Under the pieces are notes generated by a model. It was not told the origin of the DNA and ran no database searches. It saw only the letters and a program-made list of their open reading frames with translations. A stretch of 64,000 bases of DNA, from assembly GCA_001599815.1 (NCBI GenBank), contig BCIA01000006.1, positions 3,908,961 through 3,972,960 of the forward strand. Reading direction: 5' to 3'. This document shows positions 10,363-22,854 of the stretch, piece by piece. The translations under genes were made by a program, and so were the position numbers. The first letter of the stretch is position 1. Each line of letters starts with the position of its first letter. The stretch is from Furcasterigmium furcatum (taxonomy: Eukaryota > Ascomycota > Sordariomycetes > Glomerellales > Plectosphaerellaceae).

Positions 10363-13300
10363 TCACAGCTCACTCGCTGACGGCCTGTCCCGCTGAACCC
10401 GCGGCTCGTCGTCCTGCTTTTTGTTGTCCATCACCCCCTTCAACACGTTGAGTTTCTCCTCCGTCACCCGGATGGCTTCCTGAATCTCACGCTCGTCCAT
10501 CCGCTCCTCGCGCACCTTCTCCTCAACAGTGCGTGCTTCGATGGGCTTCCTTGTCGGCATACGCCCCTCGTTCAGCCGCTCGAGGCCGACACGCTCCTCG
10601 AGCCAGTCCCAGAGCTCGCTCTCTTCGCGCCGCCACATCTCCTCGTACGCGGCTAGTCGGTCGGGGTAGCCGTACATGTTGACAGCACGCTGCGATCCGT
10701 TGCTAGGGAAGCCGACTCCAAACCACGCTGCCACGAGTAGGCCAACGAGGAGGCCGTAGACGACATTCCCTGTCAAGAGCGGCTTGAGAATGTCCAAGAT
10801 TGGGCCAAGCACCGGCCGTAGCGCCTCGAAGATGCCCCAGTCCTGCTTCGGTACATGCTTGGCATGTTTGCTCGGTTCTTCGTTCTCTGCCGCGGCGCGC
10901 GCATTTCGTCCCTTCCTCGTCTTCTTTTTCTTTTGACCCCCGCGAGCACTACCAGTGCCAGATCTGGGCCTCGAGGTTACGGCAGCCTTGAGGCTCGCGC
11001 ATAGGTCATTGCAGTAACTTGTCTGCCCGTCACCGCATGCGCTGGTGATTGGACCTATGTCGTGTTAGCATTCTTTTCCTTGCAACCGCACAAGACTTTC
11101 TTACCTTTCAGCCAACTCTTCGCCGACCAATCCACGGTGCAATTGGCGTGGAACTTGGTCGAGTTGTTGTCGGCCCAAGACAGACAGTACTTGGTCTTGA
11201 CGGTAAAGGCATTTCCACTCGGGACATCCGGCGTTTGCGTCGACACAACGACATTAACGGCCTTCTCTAGGTCCATGTATTCGATCGTCTCGGACACGAT
11301 GCACTTGGTCTGTCTCGGGCCAATCGCACCAGGCAGCGGCTTCATGTACGAGTAGGTGCGCGTCTTGTTCTCCAGGGACATCCCCTTCTTGTCTTCCATC
11401 TGGAGGTCCCAGCACTTGGCCTCGTTGATGATCCATTTGGACAGCCAAGTGACAGATGCGGGCCCGAACAGTAGATTGTAGACCTTGCCCAGTGGCGCGG
11501 GGATAATGTCGTCACCAACGACCTTGTCGTAGTGCGTCGCAGCATCGCCACAGTCCGTTGGCGCGTGTGCTGCCGGCCCCGGAAAGTCGTCCGAAGGGGC
11601 AGGCGGCCCGCCGTCCTTGACAGCTTCTGTCCCCGCGCCGTTAGCGGCCAGGGCTGCCGATGCCTTACGTGTAGCGACCTTGTCGGGATCCGAGTCCGCA
11701 CCTGGCTCCGTAGGCTGCGTGTCCAAGAGATCGTCGTCGTCGTCTTCGTCCTCGTCATATACGTCATCGCCGTCTTCACTTTCCTCTTCAGAACCAGACA
11801 TGCTGCGGGAATCGGGATACGACTGGCCTCCGTCAACAGCTTCACCCATGTCGTTCACGTCCACCTTTTCGGTTTTGTCGCCGCCTGTGCCCTCGAGCTG
11901 CACGCCGTTCAGAGAACTCTTGAGGGAGGGGTGGCCGAGTTTCCAGATGTTCACGATCAAATCGTAGGTGGAGTCCCGGCTGGTGAAACTGGCAAAAATG
12001 TGCTTCGCATGCAGGGTGGAAATCATGAGGCCGTTCTTGAACAACAGCGCCGTGCTGCGCTTCTCAACGGAGACGATCTCGTCGAAGCTCATGACCAATG
12101 TCGTGGTCCAGCCGAGGATGTTACTGCTGAAGCACAAGTGTCCCTCCGAGACGTAGAGTCGGCCATGCGCAAGGATTTCGCGCTGCAACGCGCAGCTGTA
12201 GTCCTCGATGAGATAGTCATCATCGGGGACAGACTTGAAAAGGGCGTGGAAATCGCGGTTGCGCTTCTTGCTCGACACGGCAAAGCCCGTGAGCCGCTGT
12301 TGGCTGGCATTGTTGTGAGACGGATTTGCCACAGAAGCATTGGCCGCCGCGATGGCTGCGCCAATTGTGGTGCCCGTCCCGCGAGTCGTCGTGGAACTCC
12401 CCCGGTTGCGACGGCGCCCGTTGACTGCGCTGCGAATGCTTCCAGAACGTCCGACCCCGGGAGTCGAGCCCAGCTTCTCCTCGTAGATGCTGGACGGGGG
12501 AGGAGTGCGATCTCCCAGGATGCCAGGTTCGTACAGAGACCGCGTCGTGTTAGGCCCGCGCGTTTCGTCGGCGTACTCATGACTGGTAGCGGAGGAAGCA
12601 TCCGCGGGGGCCGACTCGGATCTGGTTCGCGTCTCGGCCAGGTCGGGGAATTTGGAGGTCATGGGCGTGCCGGAGACGCTGGGGGGCTCGACAATGCCGA
12701 GCTGGTTCAGGGTCAGATCACCCTCGCCCAGGGTCTTGACGGCCGGTTCCTTGTCCATAGCCGATATACCGAGCGCCTCAAGCGGCGGGTCTACCTCTGG
12801 CTTGTCCTCCTCTGGTATGGGCTGGTCCCTCGTCGCGGTGACGCTTCGATTCTTCGTGGGCGACTGGTTATTGGCGGTTTGGATGGTGTTGCTGAGCTGA
12901 TTGGCGGCGTTCTGGGCAGCAGAAAGCATCGACGAGAAGAAGCCAGAAGAAGGACTGTTGTTGGAACCGGCGGTGGGAGGGCTCTCGGCGGTGGGCGACA
13001 GGGGAGCGAAGGTTGTGTTGGAGAGCTTGCTCGGACCAGCGCTGCCAGACCTGCCCCTCTTGTATGATGTCAGGTTGCCCCAGGGAGAGGTGCTGGTGGG
13101 CGCATCCGAGGGCTTTTTAGGCGAGGGAGTCGGAGAGAATGTGGACGACTGGCGTTCTGTCGGAGTGGGCGGCGTGTTGATGATGACGGGCCCAGGGGTG
13201 GTGTCGTTGTTGGGCGGCGTGGCAGGAGGGCGACCGACAGAGTTGCGGGCTGTGGTGGCGGGAGAGGCTAGTTGGGAGACATCGGAGTGAGATTGAGGGG

Positions 13301-14573
13301 GTTCAGGACCGGATTGGGAGGTGGCGGTGGTCGATTTTGCGGCGGTTGATGATGCGCCGTCAGATTGTGCGGTGGGCGGTCGGGAGCTGGGTTCAGAGGT
13401 GTCGTCGGGGATGCGTTGATGTTGATCGTCAGCAACGACAGCCTTGCGCTCGGGGCTGGTGCTGGGACTGACGCCGGCGCTGCCGGCCAGGTTCTTCCTT
13501 GATCTGTTGAAGACGCCTTTGATCTTTCCCACGGGTGAAGGCGACCGTCTTGCTTCCTTAGCGGGTGGGATGAGACCTCCTGTCTTGCTCCGGGTGGACA
13601 GGCTGGAGCGGCGGGAGTCCGACTCGACCGACTCCGGCCGTCTGGACGAAAAGGTGGAGGATCTGGACGCCAGCTCGAACGGTTGCACCTCCAGGCTCTG
13701 AGGCTCTGGCAGGTGCGCAGCTTGTACGAGGGGAGAATGCGTTGTGAGATAGCCTATTTGGGACGGATGCGTGGATATTGTCGAGACAGCGTTGGGTCGG
13801 TGAGAAGATCTGCTGAGGGGAGAGGAGAGAAAGCTTGGTCAGTCAGTTGTCGGTCAGGAGGACGGACGGGATGTGACGGGACACATTCGGCGCCCGGAGG
13901 ATGATGCAGTGCTGTGCAAGGGCCGCAGGGGGGAAGAAGGTGGGGAGGCAGGGCTCAGTGGCTGGGCTGCTAGGCGGACAGAACCGAAGCTTGGATGGAT
14001 TCGGCAGGAAGAAGCAACTCTAGTGTGCAGTTATGCTTCTGCCTGTTGTGTTGACGGGGACCCATGACGTGAAACTCGAGGGGGAGCCGAGAGCCCACTC
14101 TCTCCGTATTGCAACCCGAAGCATACGAGGTGATTGATGGAAGGATGCGATGGAATATGCGAGACTTACGAGTCAGCCGCGGCGGCGTCTATGGACGTCC
14201 TTGTCCTGCCGCCTCCAACGTGTGATGGCGTCGCATCCGCCGTCGCAGCCTGTGCGTTGCGCGGGTCCGAGATGCCGTTGCGAACCTGGTGCTGGTGCTG
14301 ATGCTGAAGCTGATGCTGATGCAGCTGATGTTGATGCGCAACCGACGAGTCGTGAGAGGCCGTGCTCACCCAGCTCGTGCGCTTGTCGCTCTGCGAATCG
14401 GTCTCGCCGTCGGTCCACGAGTTGCTGTTGCTGTTGCTGTCTGCCCTGTCCTCGAGCTCCTCCTGCTGCTGCTGACGCTTCTTCCGCCGGCGCCTCTTAT
14501 CCGCGATGGCTTTAGGGAGAAGCTTCCCCAAGCCTGTGGCGCTGGTGTTGCCGAGGCTTGGGGCCTGGTCCAT
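10363..14573 (-). CDS. GRAM-VASt membrane-anchored sterol-transfer protein (Lam/Ltc family)
   Basis: Three exons (14573-14170, 13812-11105, 11054-10363) join in phase to 1267 residues. The splice sites are strong: GTAAGT with CTCCCCTCAG, and GTAAGA with CGACATAG. Exon 1 carries a basic run and a His/Gln-rich stretch. A long Ser/Pro/Thr-rich disordered region follows, then a GRAM domain (about 650-765) that starts near FHALFKSVPDDDYLIEDYSC, an acidic linker, one VASt/START-like domain (about 895-1055), a Lys/Arg-rich segment, and one membrane span at about 1134-1154 (NVVYGLLVGLLVAAWFGVGF). In yeast, Lam/Ltc proteins are ER-anchored and move sterol at ER contacts with the plasma membrane, vacuole or mitochondria; the VASt domain binds sterol and the GRAM domain binds the partner membrane. 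One VASt domain resembles Lam5/Lam6 more than Lam2/Lam4, which have two. The frame is open upstream to 14828, but this part looks like leader. Confidence 0.9.
14290..14345 (-). repeat. His/Gln-coding microsatellite in exon 1 of the sterol-transfer gene
   Basis: On the plus strand the triplet/hexamer CTGATG/CTGAAG/CTGGTG is repeated. In the minus-strand coding frame it encodes an alternating His-Gln-Leu tract. Such tracts vary in length among isolates; here it lies in a region predicted to be disordered. Confidence 0.75.
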
Positions 14574-15278
14574 GGTTACATTCAGCCCGTCAGGATCGAA
14601 GCGGGCAATTGATGAATTGACGATGGTCGGATAGACATCAATGGAGAGGTGCAAGGAAAGTAATACGATTGTTCTGACAGAGATGCGTCCTGGGCGGGAG
14701 GAATATGACTTCTGAGGTGAGGTGACCTGCGGACCAAAACCTCCTCGGAATCCGCGTACCACCTCCACACTGTGAATCCAGGTTGAGCAGCTACTTCGCC
14801 TTGCGTCGCCTTCCTTGCCCGGGTGCATGCAGGTGCTCCCCAGGTCCCTCGCTTTTCCATTGACGGCAAGTGCGAGCTTCTGGCGCGCCTTCCTCCAGGG
14901 CCCAGCGTGCTAGTCGCCCTCCGACCAAGGAAATACATCCACTAAAACGTCGCCTCTCGTAGGATGAGAGGAATTGACCTAAAAAGTCCGGCTTGGCTTC
15001 GCTTCATCTGCGTCATCGCCAGATCACCTTCTTGCCGTCTTGGCATCCTGTCAGTGGCTGAACCCGCCACTCCTCGATGCGCTTCCCGATCTGGCCGCCC
15101 GTCCCACTTCGGGAACCGTTGCTGGAACCGAAGCTAGTGTGACCAGTTGACCAGTTGCCCCGAACCGGTTGACCAGCTCGACAGACACCTCCAGCCACTG
15201 TCCACGACACTGCTTCGATTCAATTGAGGGAGGAATGCCTCCGAGCGTTCATGATCACTGACTGCACTGCCACTGCGG
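14574..15278. promoter_or_regulatory. Promoter/leader of the sterol-transfer gene and 3' flank of the BRE4-like gene
   Basis: Both flanking genes read leftward. The near side contains the leader of the GRAM-VASt gene, including an open frame to 14828 that is probably non-coding. No other element recognised. Confidence 0.45.
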
Positions 15279-18200
15279 CTATTCTTCCTCGATCCCTTTC
15301 CCCTTGGTACCAATCTTCTCCCGCCCAACAATCGTCGGCCTTCTTCTCCGGACAGACGCCCGCCGCGTTGAGACTCGCCGCAGACTGATCGGAATATCAA
15401 ACTCATCGCCATCCACTGCCAAAGACCCGGCCCGCTTCCGTCTCACGTTGCTGCTCTGGGTCGATGTCCGCCTGACCTCGTCGCCCTCCTCCGCCACCGC
15501 GACATCTCCCTCCCCAGACCGCCGGATCTCTTCTCTCTGGTTGGTATCTTGGGTATCATGTCCCTCCGCTGTTTCCTTGCCTTGTAGCCTAGTCTCCCGT
15601 CTCTGTAGCTCGGTCTCGGCTCCCATCGCCTGCGTGACGGCTTCTGCAAGCCCTCCCCCACCACCTCCTCTATCAAAGTCGCCGGCGCTGAGACCGCCCA
15701 TACCAAGCGGCGCTTCCCTGGGCTTCGTCCGCTTTGCGTACTCCTTAAATGTAGGCCTCTCGAGCAGCCCACTCCTGAACGCGTTCACGCCAACGAGCAG
15801 CTTGGCCAACTCGACAAGCTCCTCCAGGTACTCAATGATCTCCATCAGACCCGCGGAGTTGGCGTTCCAGCTGAGCACCTTGTGCAGATTCGCAACCTTC
15901 GTGGATCTCTCATCGGACGGCTCGCCGTCATTGCCAGCAGCAAAATCTCGCGCGAGAAGGTCTGGCGTGCTGCCGTAAATCACTTCATCTCCAGTCGGGG
16001 CCTTCTTCTTCGCTCGCTCTTCCAGCACCTCTCTCACCCTGTTGATGAGCCTCAACTTGGCTACTCGCGCCGAGGGCAAAAACTGCGGCAGAGGCATGCG
16101 GATCGTAAGCGCTTCGTTGACAGCGAATAGTGAAATGGCGATCGATGCTGCCACGGCTCGTCGGTACGCGTGCACCTCGGGGTTCAGCTCCTCGAGCACA
16201 GCATTTCCATACGCCCGCCGAAGCTGCAGCATGTTATCCATGCGGTCGACAATCTGATGGAGAACATAGATAATCTCCCTGTAGATGGGGTGAAGGGGAC
16301 GGAAGCTCCCCTTCAGGCGCGGCTCCGTGAGACAGAACGGCAGAAACGTCTCTGCAGCGGTCAGGGCTGCCACGGCCTTGGCCCTCGACCGCTCGAACCG
16401 ACGCTGTACTTTCAGGGACCGAAGATCCATGGCTGACGGATTATCCACGCCAACAGCAATGGCAGTCTGCATATCTGACATTTGCTTGATGCAAGACGAC
16501 AGAGCTTCGACCATTCGATCTCGGGCCCGTGCAGGATAGAGCACCAGCTCAACGAGAAGGCCAGCCGTGCTGCCAATGAAGAATGTCAGGATTCTCAGGT
16601 AGAAACTCTCATACGCAGAGGTTTTGGTGTAGACAGTAGCTACTCCTGGTCAGCTGAGGGTATAGGTTACGGTACAAGGCAATACTCACTGAGGGCGACG
16701 GCTGTCATGGACGAAGTCGCCACCATTCCTGTCTTGACGTACTTCGAGCCCAGTTGCAGATACACCGAGGGCCAGATACCCAGCAGAAGAACCACGGCGA
16801 CCACTATCCTGTTGCCGCCGCCAATCTCAACCGCGAGAAAGCCCATGAGGCAGCCAAAGATCACACCGACTAGACGGATGACAAAGACAAACAGAGAGGT
16901 GCCAATGGCGACCTCGAAGATGAGGATCAGTTGCAGAGGTGCCCATACGCCTCGGTACGAAACGTACCACTCCCGCCATGCCGGCACAAAGGCCGGCCAG
17001 CTAATCAGGAAGAAGGCAACGACCAGCTTGAGGGCGTAGAGGCCGTCGTCAGATGCCTGAAGTGACTCATAAAAGTCTGCAGAACGATGTCTTGCGGACG
17101 ACAGAACGCCGTGCTTGGACTTTGCCTTTGACTTGCGCTCCTTCTTCGCTGATACCCTTTCCTCGTCCTCTCGTATCGCCTTGTCAAGGGCCTCCGTCGT
17201 CGCCCGCTGATCTGCCAATGCATTCTCTTCGTCAAGAGTCTGGCGTGTCAACGGCTTCTCGAGCTGGATGGCTGACGCTTCTGCATCCTCCTGGGCATCT
17301 CGTTTTTCGGCCGTAGTGTCGTGCCCCGTGCGTCCTTTCTTGCGCGCCATCTTGGGGAGAACCATGGCATCCCTCTCACCGCCCGTGGACAGCCATGTTC
17401 GCCATCCAGATGTGCCAGGGATATGAAGGCGGACGCCGAATCTCTTGGCCTGACGTGTCTCAACCAGAGATCGAGAGTGCTGCAGCATCTGCAGCAGCTG
17501 AACGGCTGCTTGCCTCAAGCCGAGGAGAAACGTCGAGACCAAGAAAGTCTCCATCTTTGGCATGATATCCATCTCACCGGTTGCTGTCGACGTCGCCCGC
17601 ACCAGCTCCTCCACAGAGGACTGGTCGAATTTCTGAATGGCGTCCAAGAAAGCGTCTATGCGCGAGTCCATCTCCTCGAGGCTGATACTGACAGGCGTGC
17701 GTGCGCCGGAGGGCAGCCGCTTCAGGCCGTAGCAATACGAGAGACTGCGGGAGACAGATCTTGACGTCTGCTTCATGACTCTCATGAGTTCCTGTGTCGG
17801 CTCCCGGATGCGGCCAATGATTGCATCCAAGACCTCGGGGTCCCCTGCCTCGACCTCACGGCTGGGCTTGAGGAGGTCCAGTTGCGCGGCAGGGTCGAGG
17901 AGCAAGGAGGCAGAACTTCTCTTTGGGTCGCCGGAGAGGTGTTCTTGTGATTTGGCAGGGCTGGGGTTGGCGGCCGTGGGTGACGACTGAACCGACGCTC
18001 CATCTCCGCTTTCGCCTTCGTCATCGGAATGAGACTCATCCCCGATGAGGACGTACTTGTTCTCGCATGATCCGATGAGAGTGATGGTATTGTGCACAAA
18101 GCCCCTCATAGTCTTTGTACTGATCTGCTTCAGGCCGTTCGGCGGCAGGGCTCCGACGGAGACTTCCAGGTTCGCCTCGGCCTGGGCGGACTTGCATTTT

Positions 18201-19144
18201 TGCATTGCGGCCCTGAGGCTGGCCTTACTGTCAGTCAAAGACGCCAGGGTCGTGATCTCTGCAGGTGCCGGGCGCAGGAGCGCCTGCTTCTTCTTTGCAC
18301 GGACAGGATTCCGAAATCCGGGCAAGAATCTCTGGTACCATCGATACGTCTGAGGATCGTAGGGTTTGTCTACTCTCTTTCCGAAACCACCAAACTCAGA
18401 GACGGCGTGCGCTGACGGGATGATCTCGATGCCATCGTTCAGGCCCAGATGTTTCTCATTCGACTGCAAGAACCAGGTTGTCGTGCGTGTGAGGACGTTT
18501 GTGGTCTCGGTAATGGCCGCCACGGTGGTCTGCGCCAGGTAGTCGCAAGATAGCTCCGGGAAGATGACGAGATTGCACACCACGACCGAACCTGCTCCGA
18601 TTAATAAGGGGTAAGCCACTGCCGCGAGGAGATGGCTTGATGTCGTCGTATCTGGCCCGACGAGGATGACGACAGAAGTAGAGAGGTGAAACAAGACGTA
18701 GACAATCAGTCTGGGGCTGGCGGACCGTAAGTAGCCAAAGTGAAAGACCGAGACGAGCATGAATAGTGCCCGTATCGTATAAGCGGCTTGAACGTTGTCG
18801 TCAAACAGAAAGCTGGACAGCCAGAGTCCCAGGCAACCCCATGCCGTTCCGGTGACGCCGCCAGTCAGAAGCATGACGAGACCCTCAATCATGAGGCCCG
18901 CACGTTGGCCGGCATGGGCGAAGACGGTCGCAAGAGGTGCCAGGAAGGCGGTCTGAGGAAACAGATTGCTAACATCGGGGATGAGGACGATGATGACGGA
19001 GATGATGGTCGCGAGGGAGAACTTGACCATGCGTTTCCACAGGTTATTCCTTCGGAGGTTTGACCAGATGTCAGACGACCAGTCTTTCGTCTTAACGAAG
19101 GGCGACCGGAACAAGGCCGGGATACGGCTCTTGGGCATTGTCAT
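15279..19144 (-). CDS. BRE4-like/aromatic-acid-exporter-like large membrane protein
   Basis: Two exons (19144-16690 and 16639-15279) with one 49-nt intron join in phase to 1271 residues. The start is the ATG at 19144; the frame continues to 19201 without another ATG. The architecture is symmetrical: an N-terminal bundle of about six membrane spans beginning near residue 40 (hydrophobic runs around SLATIISVIIVLIPDVSNLF and later), a long soluble middle of over 400 residues with charged Lys/Glu segments, a second bundle of about six spans (around YALKLVVAFFLISWPAFVPAW and after), and a soluble C-terminus. This is the layout of fungal BRE4-like proteins (ArAE-type N-terminal 6-TM domain plus DUF2421), related to plant and bacterial aromatic/aryl acid exporters. 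The fungal members are poorly characterised; yeast BRE4 was named for brefeldin A sensitivity. Substrate unknown. It is divergent from IST1. Confidence 0.82.
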
Positions 19145-19944
19145 CGTGTCGAATGCGTGCGAAGCATCACGCGCCGCGACTGGACCGAGGTTGAGAAACA
19201 AACATCCAGTGATGGTGATAAAGAGCGAGGGAAACCGAGGGATGGTGGTATTACGCTCCAGAGTCCGGAGGCATCATAGACACATACGCCTATCCAGGCT
19301 CGACGCTTGGGTGGTGGGAGGTTCAGGTGAACTCAGGAGATAATTTGATATCGAAAAACGGGGGTGAAGTCATATTGCCAAGGAGCTCCGCATTGCCCTC
19401 GTGGCCAGGGTCAGGCAAGGATTCCATAGCGGGCAACTGACCGGCGGGCGGCGACCTTGGCTCTAGCGCTTGTCTCCAAGGTGAGGAGGTATGACTCGCG
19501 GCCCAACAAGTTGAGTTGAGCTTGTCACTAGGTGGAGTTGTTGATGGTGAAATCGATAGATGGAAGTATGCAAAGCGTCAAAGTGCCCGGAGAGTTTACA
19601 TCCTTCAGCCCACAATGACGGCACATGTGTGCCAAGACATCAATCAGAAGTGACACTTGCCCGGACACGATGCACACGGCTGCAGGCAGGAACACTCAGG
19701 CAGGTACGTACCCCGCGCTCGACACAACCAGCCACCAAACGACCCCACCTCCTGATTAGATAACACAGCGCTTGGCATCGCCGCTCTCAGGCTTGGGGTC
19801 TGCCTGCCTCGTCCCGGGTGCCTTGAATCATCTGGCATCTCTCCAGCATCCACCTGAAGACTTCCGTGGAGAATACATCCCTAGATACCTGCGGTTACAT
19901 ACGCTACATCCTCCGACGGCAGATCACACCCACCAGACATCACC
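19145..19944. promoter_or_regulatory. Divergent promoter region, BRE4-like gene / IST1
   Basis: About 800 bp between two divergent start codons, containing both promoters and leaders. No conserved operator was identified by eye. Several small open frames cross it without coding features. Confidence 0.5.
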
Positions 19945-20912
19945 ATGCCCCCTCCGGTCTCCCTAATCGTGAGTGCTGCCCCCGCACGCGCGAAGATCCC
20001 CCTCACCACGATGACGACATAGCTCCTGACAGCTGCGCCTCGCAGAACAAACTCAAGGTCCAGCTCAAGCTGGCCATCGCGCGCCTGCGCATGGTCCAGC
20101 AGCGCGACGAGGCCATGGGCAAGACCCAGCGACGCGCCATGGCCCAGCTGCTCGAGGTCGGCAAGATCGATTCCGCCCGCATCCGCGTCGAGAACATCAT
20201 CCGCTCCGACATCACCACCGAGCTCCACGAGATCCTCGAGCTCTACTGCGAGCTTCTCATCGCCCGCGCCGGCCTGCTCGACTCCCCCACCTGCGACCCC
20301 GGGCTGGAAGAAGCCGTCAAGACCATCATCTACGCCGCACCCAAGACCGAGATTAAGGAGCTTCAGGTCGTGCGGGTGCTGCTGGGCGAGAAGTTTGGCA
20401 AAGAGTTCGTGTTGGCTGCGATGGAGAACACGGAGGGGATCGTTTCGGAGAAGGTTGTCAAGAAGCTGAGTGTGGCGCCGCCGAAGGAGGAGCTCGTCCA
20501 AGGGTACCTCGAGGAGATCGCAAGAGCATACGGGGTGGAGTGGCCGAAGCGCAAGGACCTGGGAGAAGCTCCCAACCTCCTGGACGACGAGGACGACCTG
20601 GGAGACTCAGACGGCGGCGGCGGCGGGCAGCTCGAATCCCCGATTCCCGCCGAAGCAAAGGCTGTCAAGGAGCGCGAGGAGCTCAGCAGGGCGACGCCGC
20701 CGAGGGACGTCGGTGGCCCTCGCAGCCCTCTGACAGTCAACCCGCCCAAGATGACCACCGAGAACCCTCACCCCAAGGTCACGATACCGCTCGAGCTGAA
20801 ACCGAACAAGAAGATGGCAGATGCGCAGAAGAAGACCGGCGGCGGACCAGGAGGCGATATACCCGACATTGCGGAGCTGGAGAGGAGATTTGCGGCGCTC
20901 AAGAAGCTGTAG
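19945..20912 (+). CDS. IST1: IST1-like ESCRT-III-associated protein
   Basis: Two exons: 19945-19968 (24 nt, residues MPPPVSLI) and 20046-20912, giving 296 residues. The splice is GTGAGT...CTCGCAG in phase 0. The spliced start replaces an upstream unspliced frame, and the short hydrophobic start followed by NKLKVQLKLAIARL is the normal IST1 beginning. An all-helical IST1 domain spans about residues 8-175, followed by an acidic and Pro-rich linker. The C-terminus (DIAELERRFAALKKL) fits the MIM1 motif that binds the MIT domain of the ATPase Vps4. In yeast, IST1 works with Did2 on late endosomes to recruit and restrain Vps4 during multivesicular-body sorting; in animals it also acts in abscission. 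The AP-2 sigma gene, another endocytic factor, follows on the same strand. Confidence 0.92.
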
Positions 20913-21950
20913 GCGGACGTGATGATTTGTTTTGCGCAAGCCAGGAGCACACCTGCTTTTAGCAGCATGGCGGTTGATTCTTTACAATACACCTGATCTA
21001 GGCAACTATCCCAAGGCATTTGAAGCCGCATGTGACGTGTCTTTTTGATTTCTGAGTGATAAGAACGGGCATTCATCGGGGTGGTGATGCAGTCTTGGTG
21101 GGAAGTCAAATGTCAAGGTCACACAGGCAACAATCATCAAGGTGGTAGCCCGAGTACCATCGTCGCGAGGACACGCGCCGTGTCTGAACAAGAGGAGAAG
21201 AAGGAACCTGAATCTGTACTTCCTGTCTATTGGAATACGTTGGAGTTCTCGCGATACGTTCATCCATGCAGCGAGTCGGCCAGAGCCTCAGTCGCCACCT
21301 TGGTCACGCGACTTGGCAGACGCAAAATCAACACAACAGCAAGATCAACGCCACAGCATCGTCACATCTTCAACCCTCGAGCGATTTCTCGCACGCTGGC
21401 AAAAGCGCCCTCTTCACGCCCATCCACTCGGGACAAACCGCAATGAGGAAGCAAAAGGAGAGATCCAAGCAGAATCGCCAGGAAAGAAGGGTTCCAAAAA
21501 TTCCCTAGCCAGCCGAAGCCAACTAGGAGTGGTCATAGTATAGTTTTCAACTAGCAAAAACACGATCTCGGACGAATCCTCACTGATACGCGTAATGCCC
21601 TTGCACTCGGATGAAGAAGAAAAAGAGAAATCAGAAGGAAAATATGGGAGGCACCCCTGCAATTTATAGAAAAGAACGGGAGCGGTGGGGCGCGGCAGAT
21701 CAGCCAGGGCGGGATCCACTATTACCTATTTAGGGAAAGTGCCAGAATTAAATCGACGCCCAAAAAGGGACGTGCCTATGTTTTTAGCCTTATCTTATCA
21801 GCCCACCTCAGGAGGGACCTCATCCAATGTCAGTGACTGGCGATTTCGCGGGGAGAGCACCGCACCGCACTTTAGCTCAACCTCACCTCCCGAAGCTCCG
21901 ACGAGCCCGCTGACGCAGAGACGCAAGAAGGACGCTCTGCAGTCGCAACA
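20913..21950. other. Intergenic between IST1 and AP-2 sigma
   Basis: It contains the IST1 3' UTR and the promoter of the AP-2 sigma gene. Small open frames on both strands near 21080-21540 show no domain or splice logic. No RNA gene recognised. Confidence 0.5.
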
Positions 21951-22438
21951 ATGCTGTCCTTCATCCTCATCCAGAACCGGCAGTACGCCTCGCCCCCTCC
22001 CCTCCCGCTCTGCAATCCCCACTGACGACGGCCTTCAGGGGCAAAACCCGCCTTGCCAAATGGTACGCCCCCTACAGCGACGAGGAGAAGATCCGCCTCA
22101 AGGGCGAGGTCCACCGCCTCGTGGCCCCCCGCGACCAGAAGTACCAGTCCAACTTCGTCGAGCATCGCAACAACAAGATCGTCTACCGCCGCTACGCCGG
22201 CCTCTTCTTCTGCGCCTGCGTCGACACCAACGACAACGAGCTCGCCTACCTCGAGGCCATCCACTTCTTCGTCGAGGTTCTCGACGCCTTCTTCGGAAAC
22301 GTCTGCGAGCTCGACCTTGTCTTCAACTTTTACAAGGTCTACGCTATCCTCGACGAGGTCTTCCTGGCGGGAGAGATCGAGGAGACAAGCAAGCAGGTGG
22401 TGTTGACGAGATTAGAGCACTTGGATAAACTTGAATAA
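21951..22438 (+). CDS. APS2: AP-2 clathrin adaptor complex sigma subunit
   Basis: Two exons: 21951-21982 and 22039-22438, giving 143 residues. The intron is 56 nt (CA|GTACGC...CCTTCAG|G) and rebuilds the conserved start MLSFILIQNRQGKTRLAKWY. The whole protein is the small longin-fold sigma chain (about 142 residues in other eukaryotes), with the family signatures NFVEHRNNKIVYRRYAGLFF, DNELAYLEAIHFFVEVLDAF and NVCELDLVFNFYKVY. The GKTRLAKWY start and VCELDLVFNF favour AP-2 over AP-1 sigma. With alpha, beta and mu chains it forms the plasma-membrane AP-2 complex that links cargo, PI(4,5)P2 and clathrin. The sigma chain with alpha recognises dileucine signals. It converges with the zinc-knuckle gene. 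Confidence 0.95.
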
Positions 22439-22854
22439 GGGAATGGACCAGGACCTGTGTCACTTGGCGGGTGGTGGGGCACGTTGAAAGCACGGCTGGG
22501 GCGTCTGGAGTTTGAAATGAGGCCTGATTTAGCTACATGACGGATGTGGCCTCCCGTCTTTACTTCTACATACAGCAAGGTTCCCCAAAATCTACCCCTG
22601 CCTATGCTCTGCAAGGCATTAAGAGGATTGTCGAGGGCCCGGCCACCTGGCTTGGAGGTACCCGAGCCCACGGAGCAATCCTCCCTTCGCCGAGCGCCCA
22701 ACTCTGCCGGAGACCACCGAGTCCCGTTTCCCAGTTGCTGTCTTGTCGGAAGAAGTTGCCTGGGTAGGGAAAGCCCAAGAGACGTTTCCGACAGGAACTC
22801 GGATGAAGGGGCTTGGAGGTGTTGCGCAATCCCGGGAGAGATCTAGGCATCACC
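22439..22854. other. Intergenic between convergent genes
   Basis: Holds the AP-2 sigma 3' UTR and the 3' flank of the leftward zinc-knuckle gene. No feature recognised. Confidence 0.5.
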
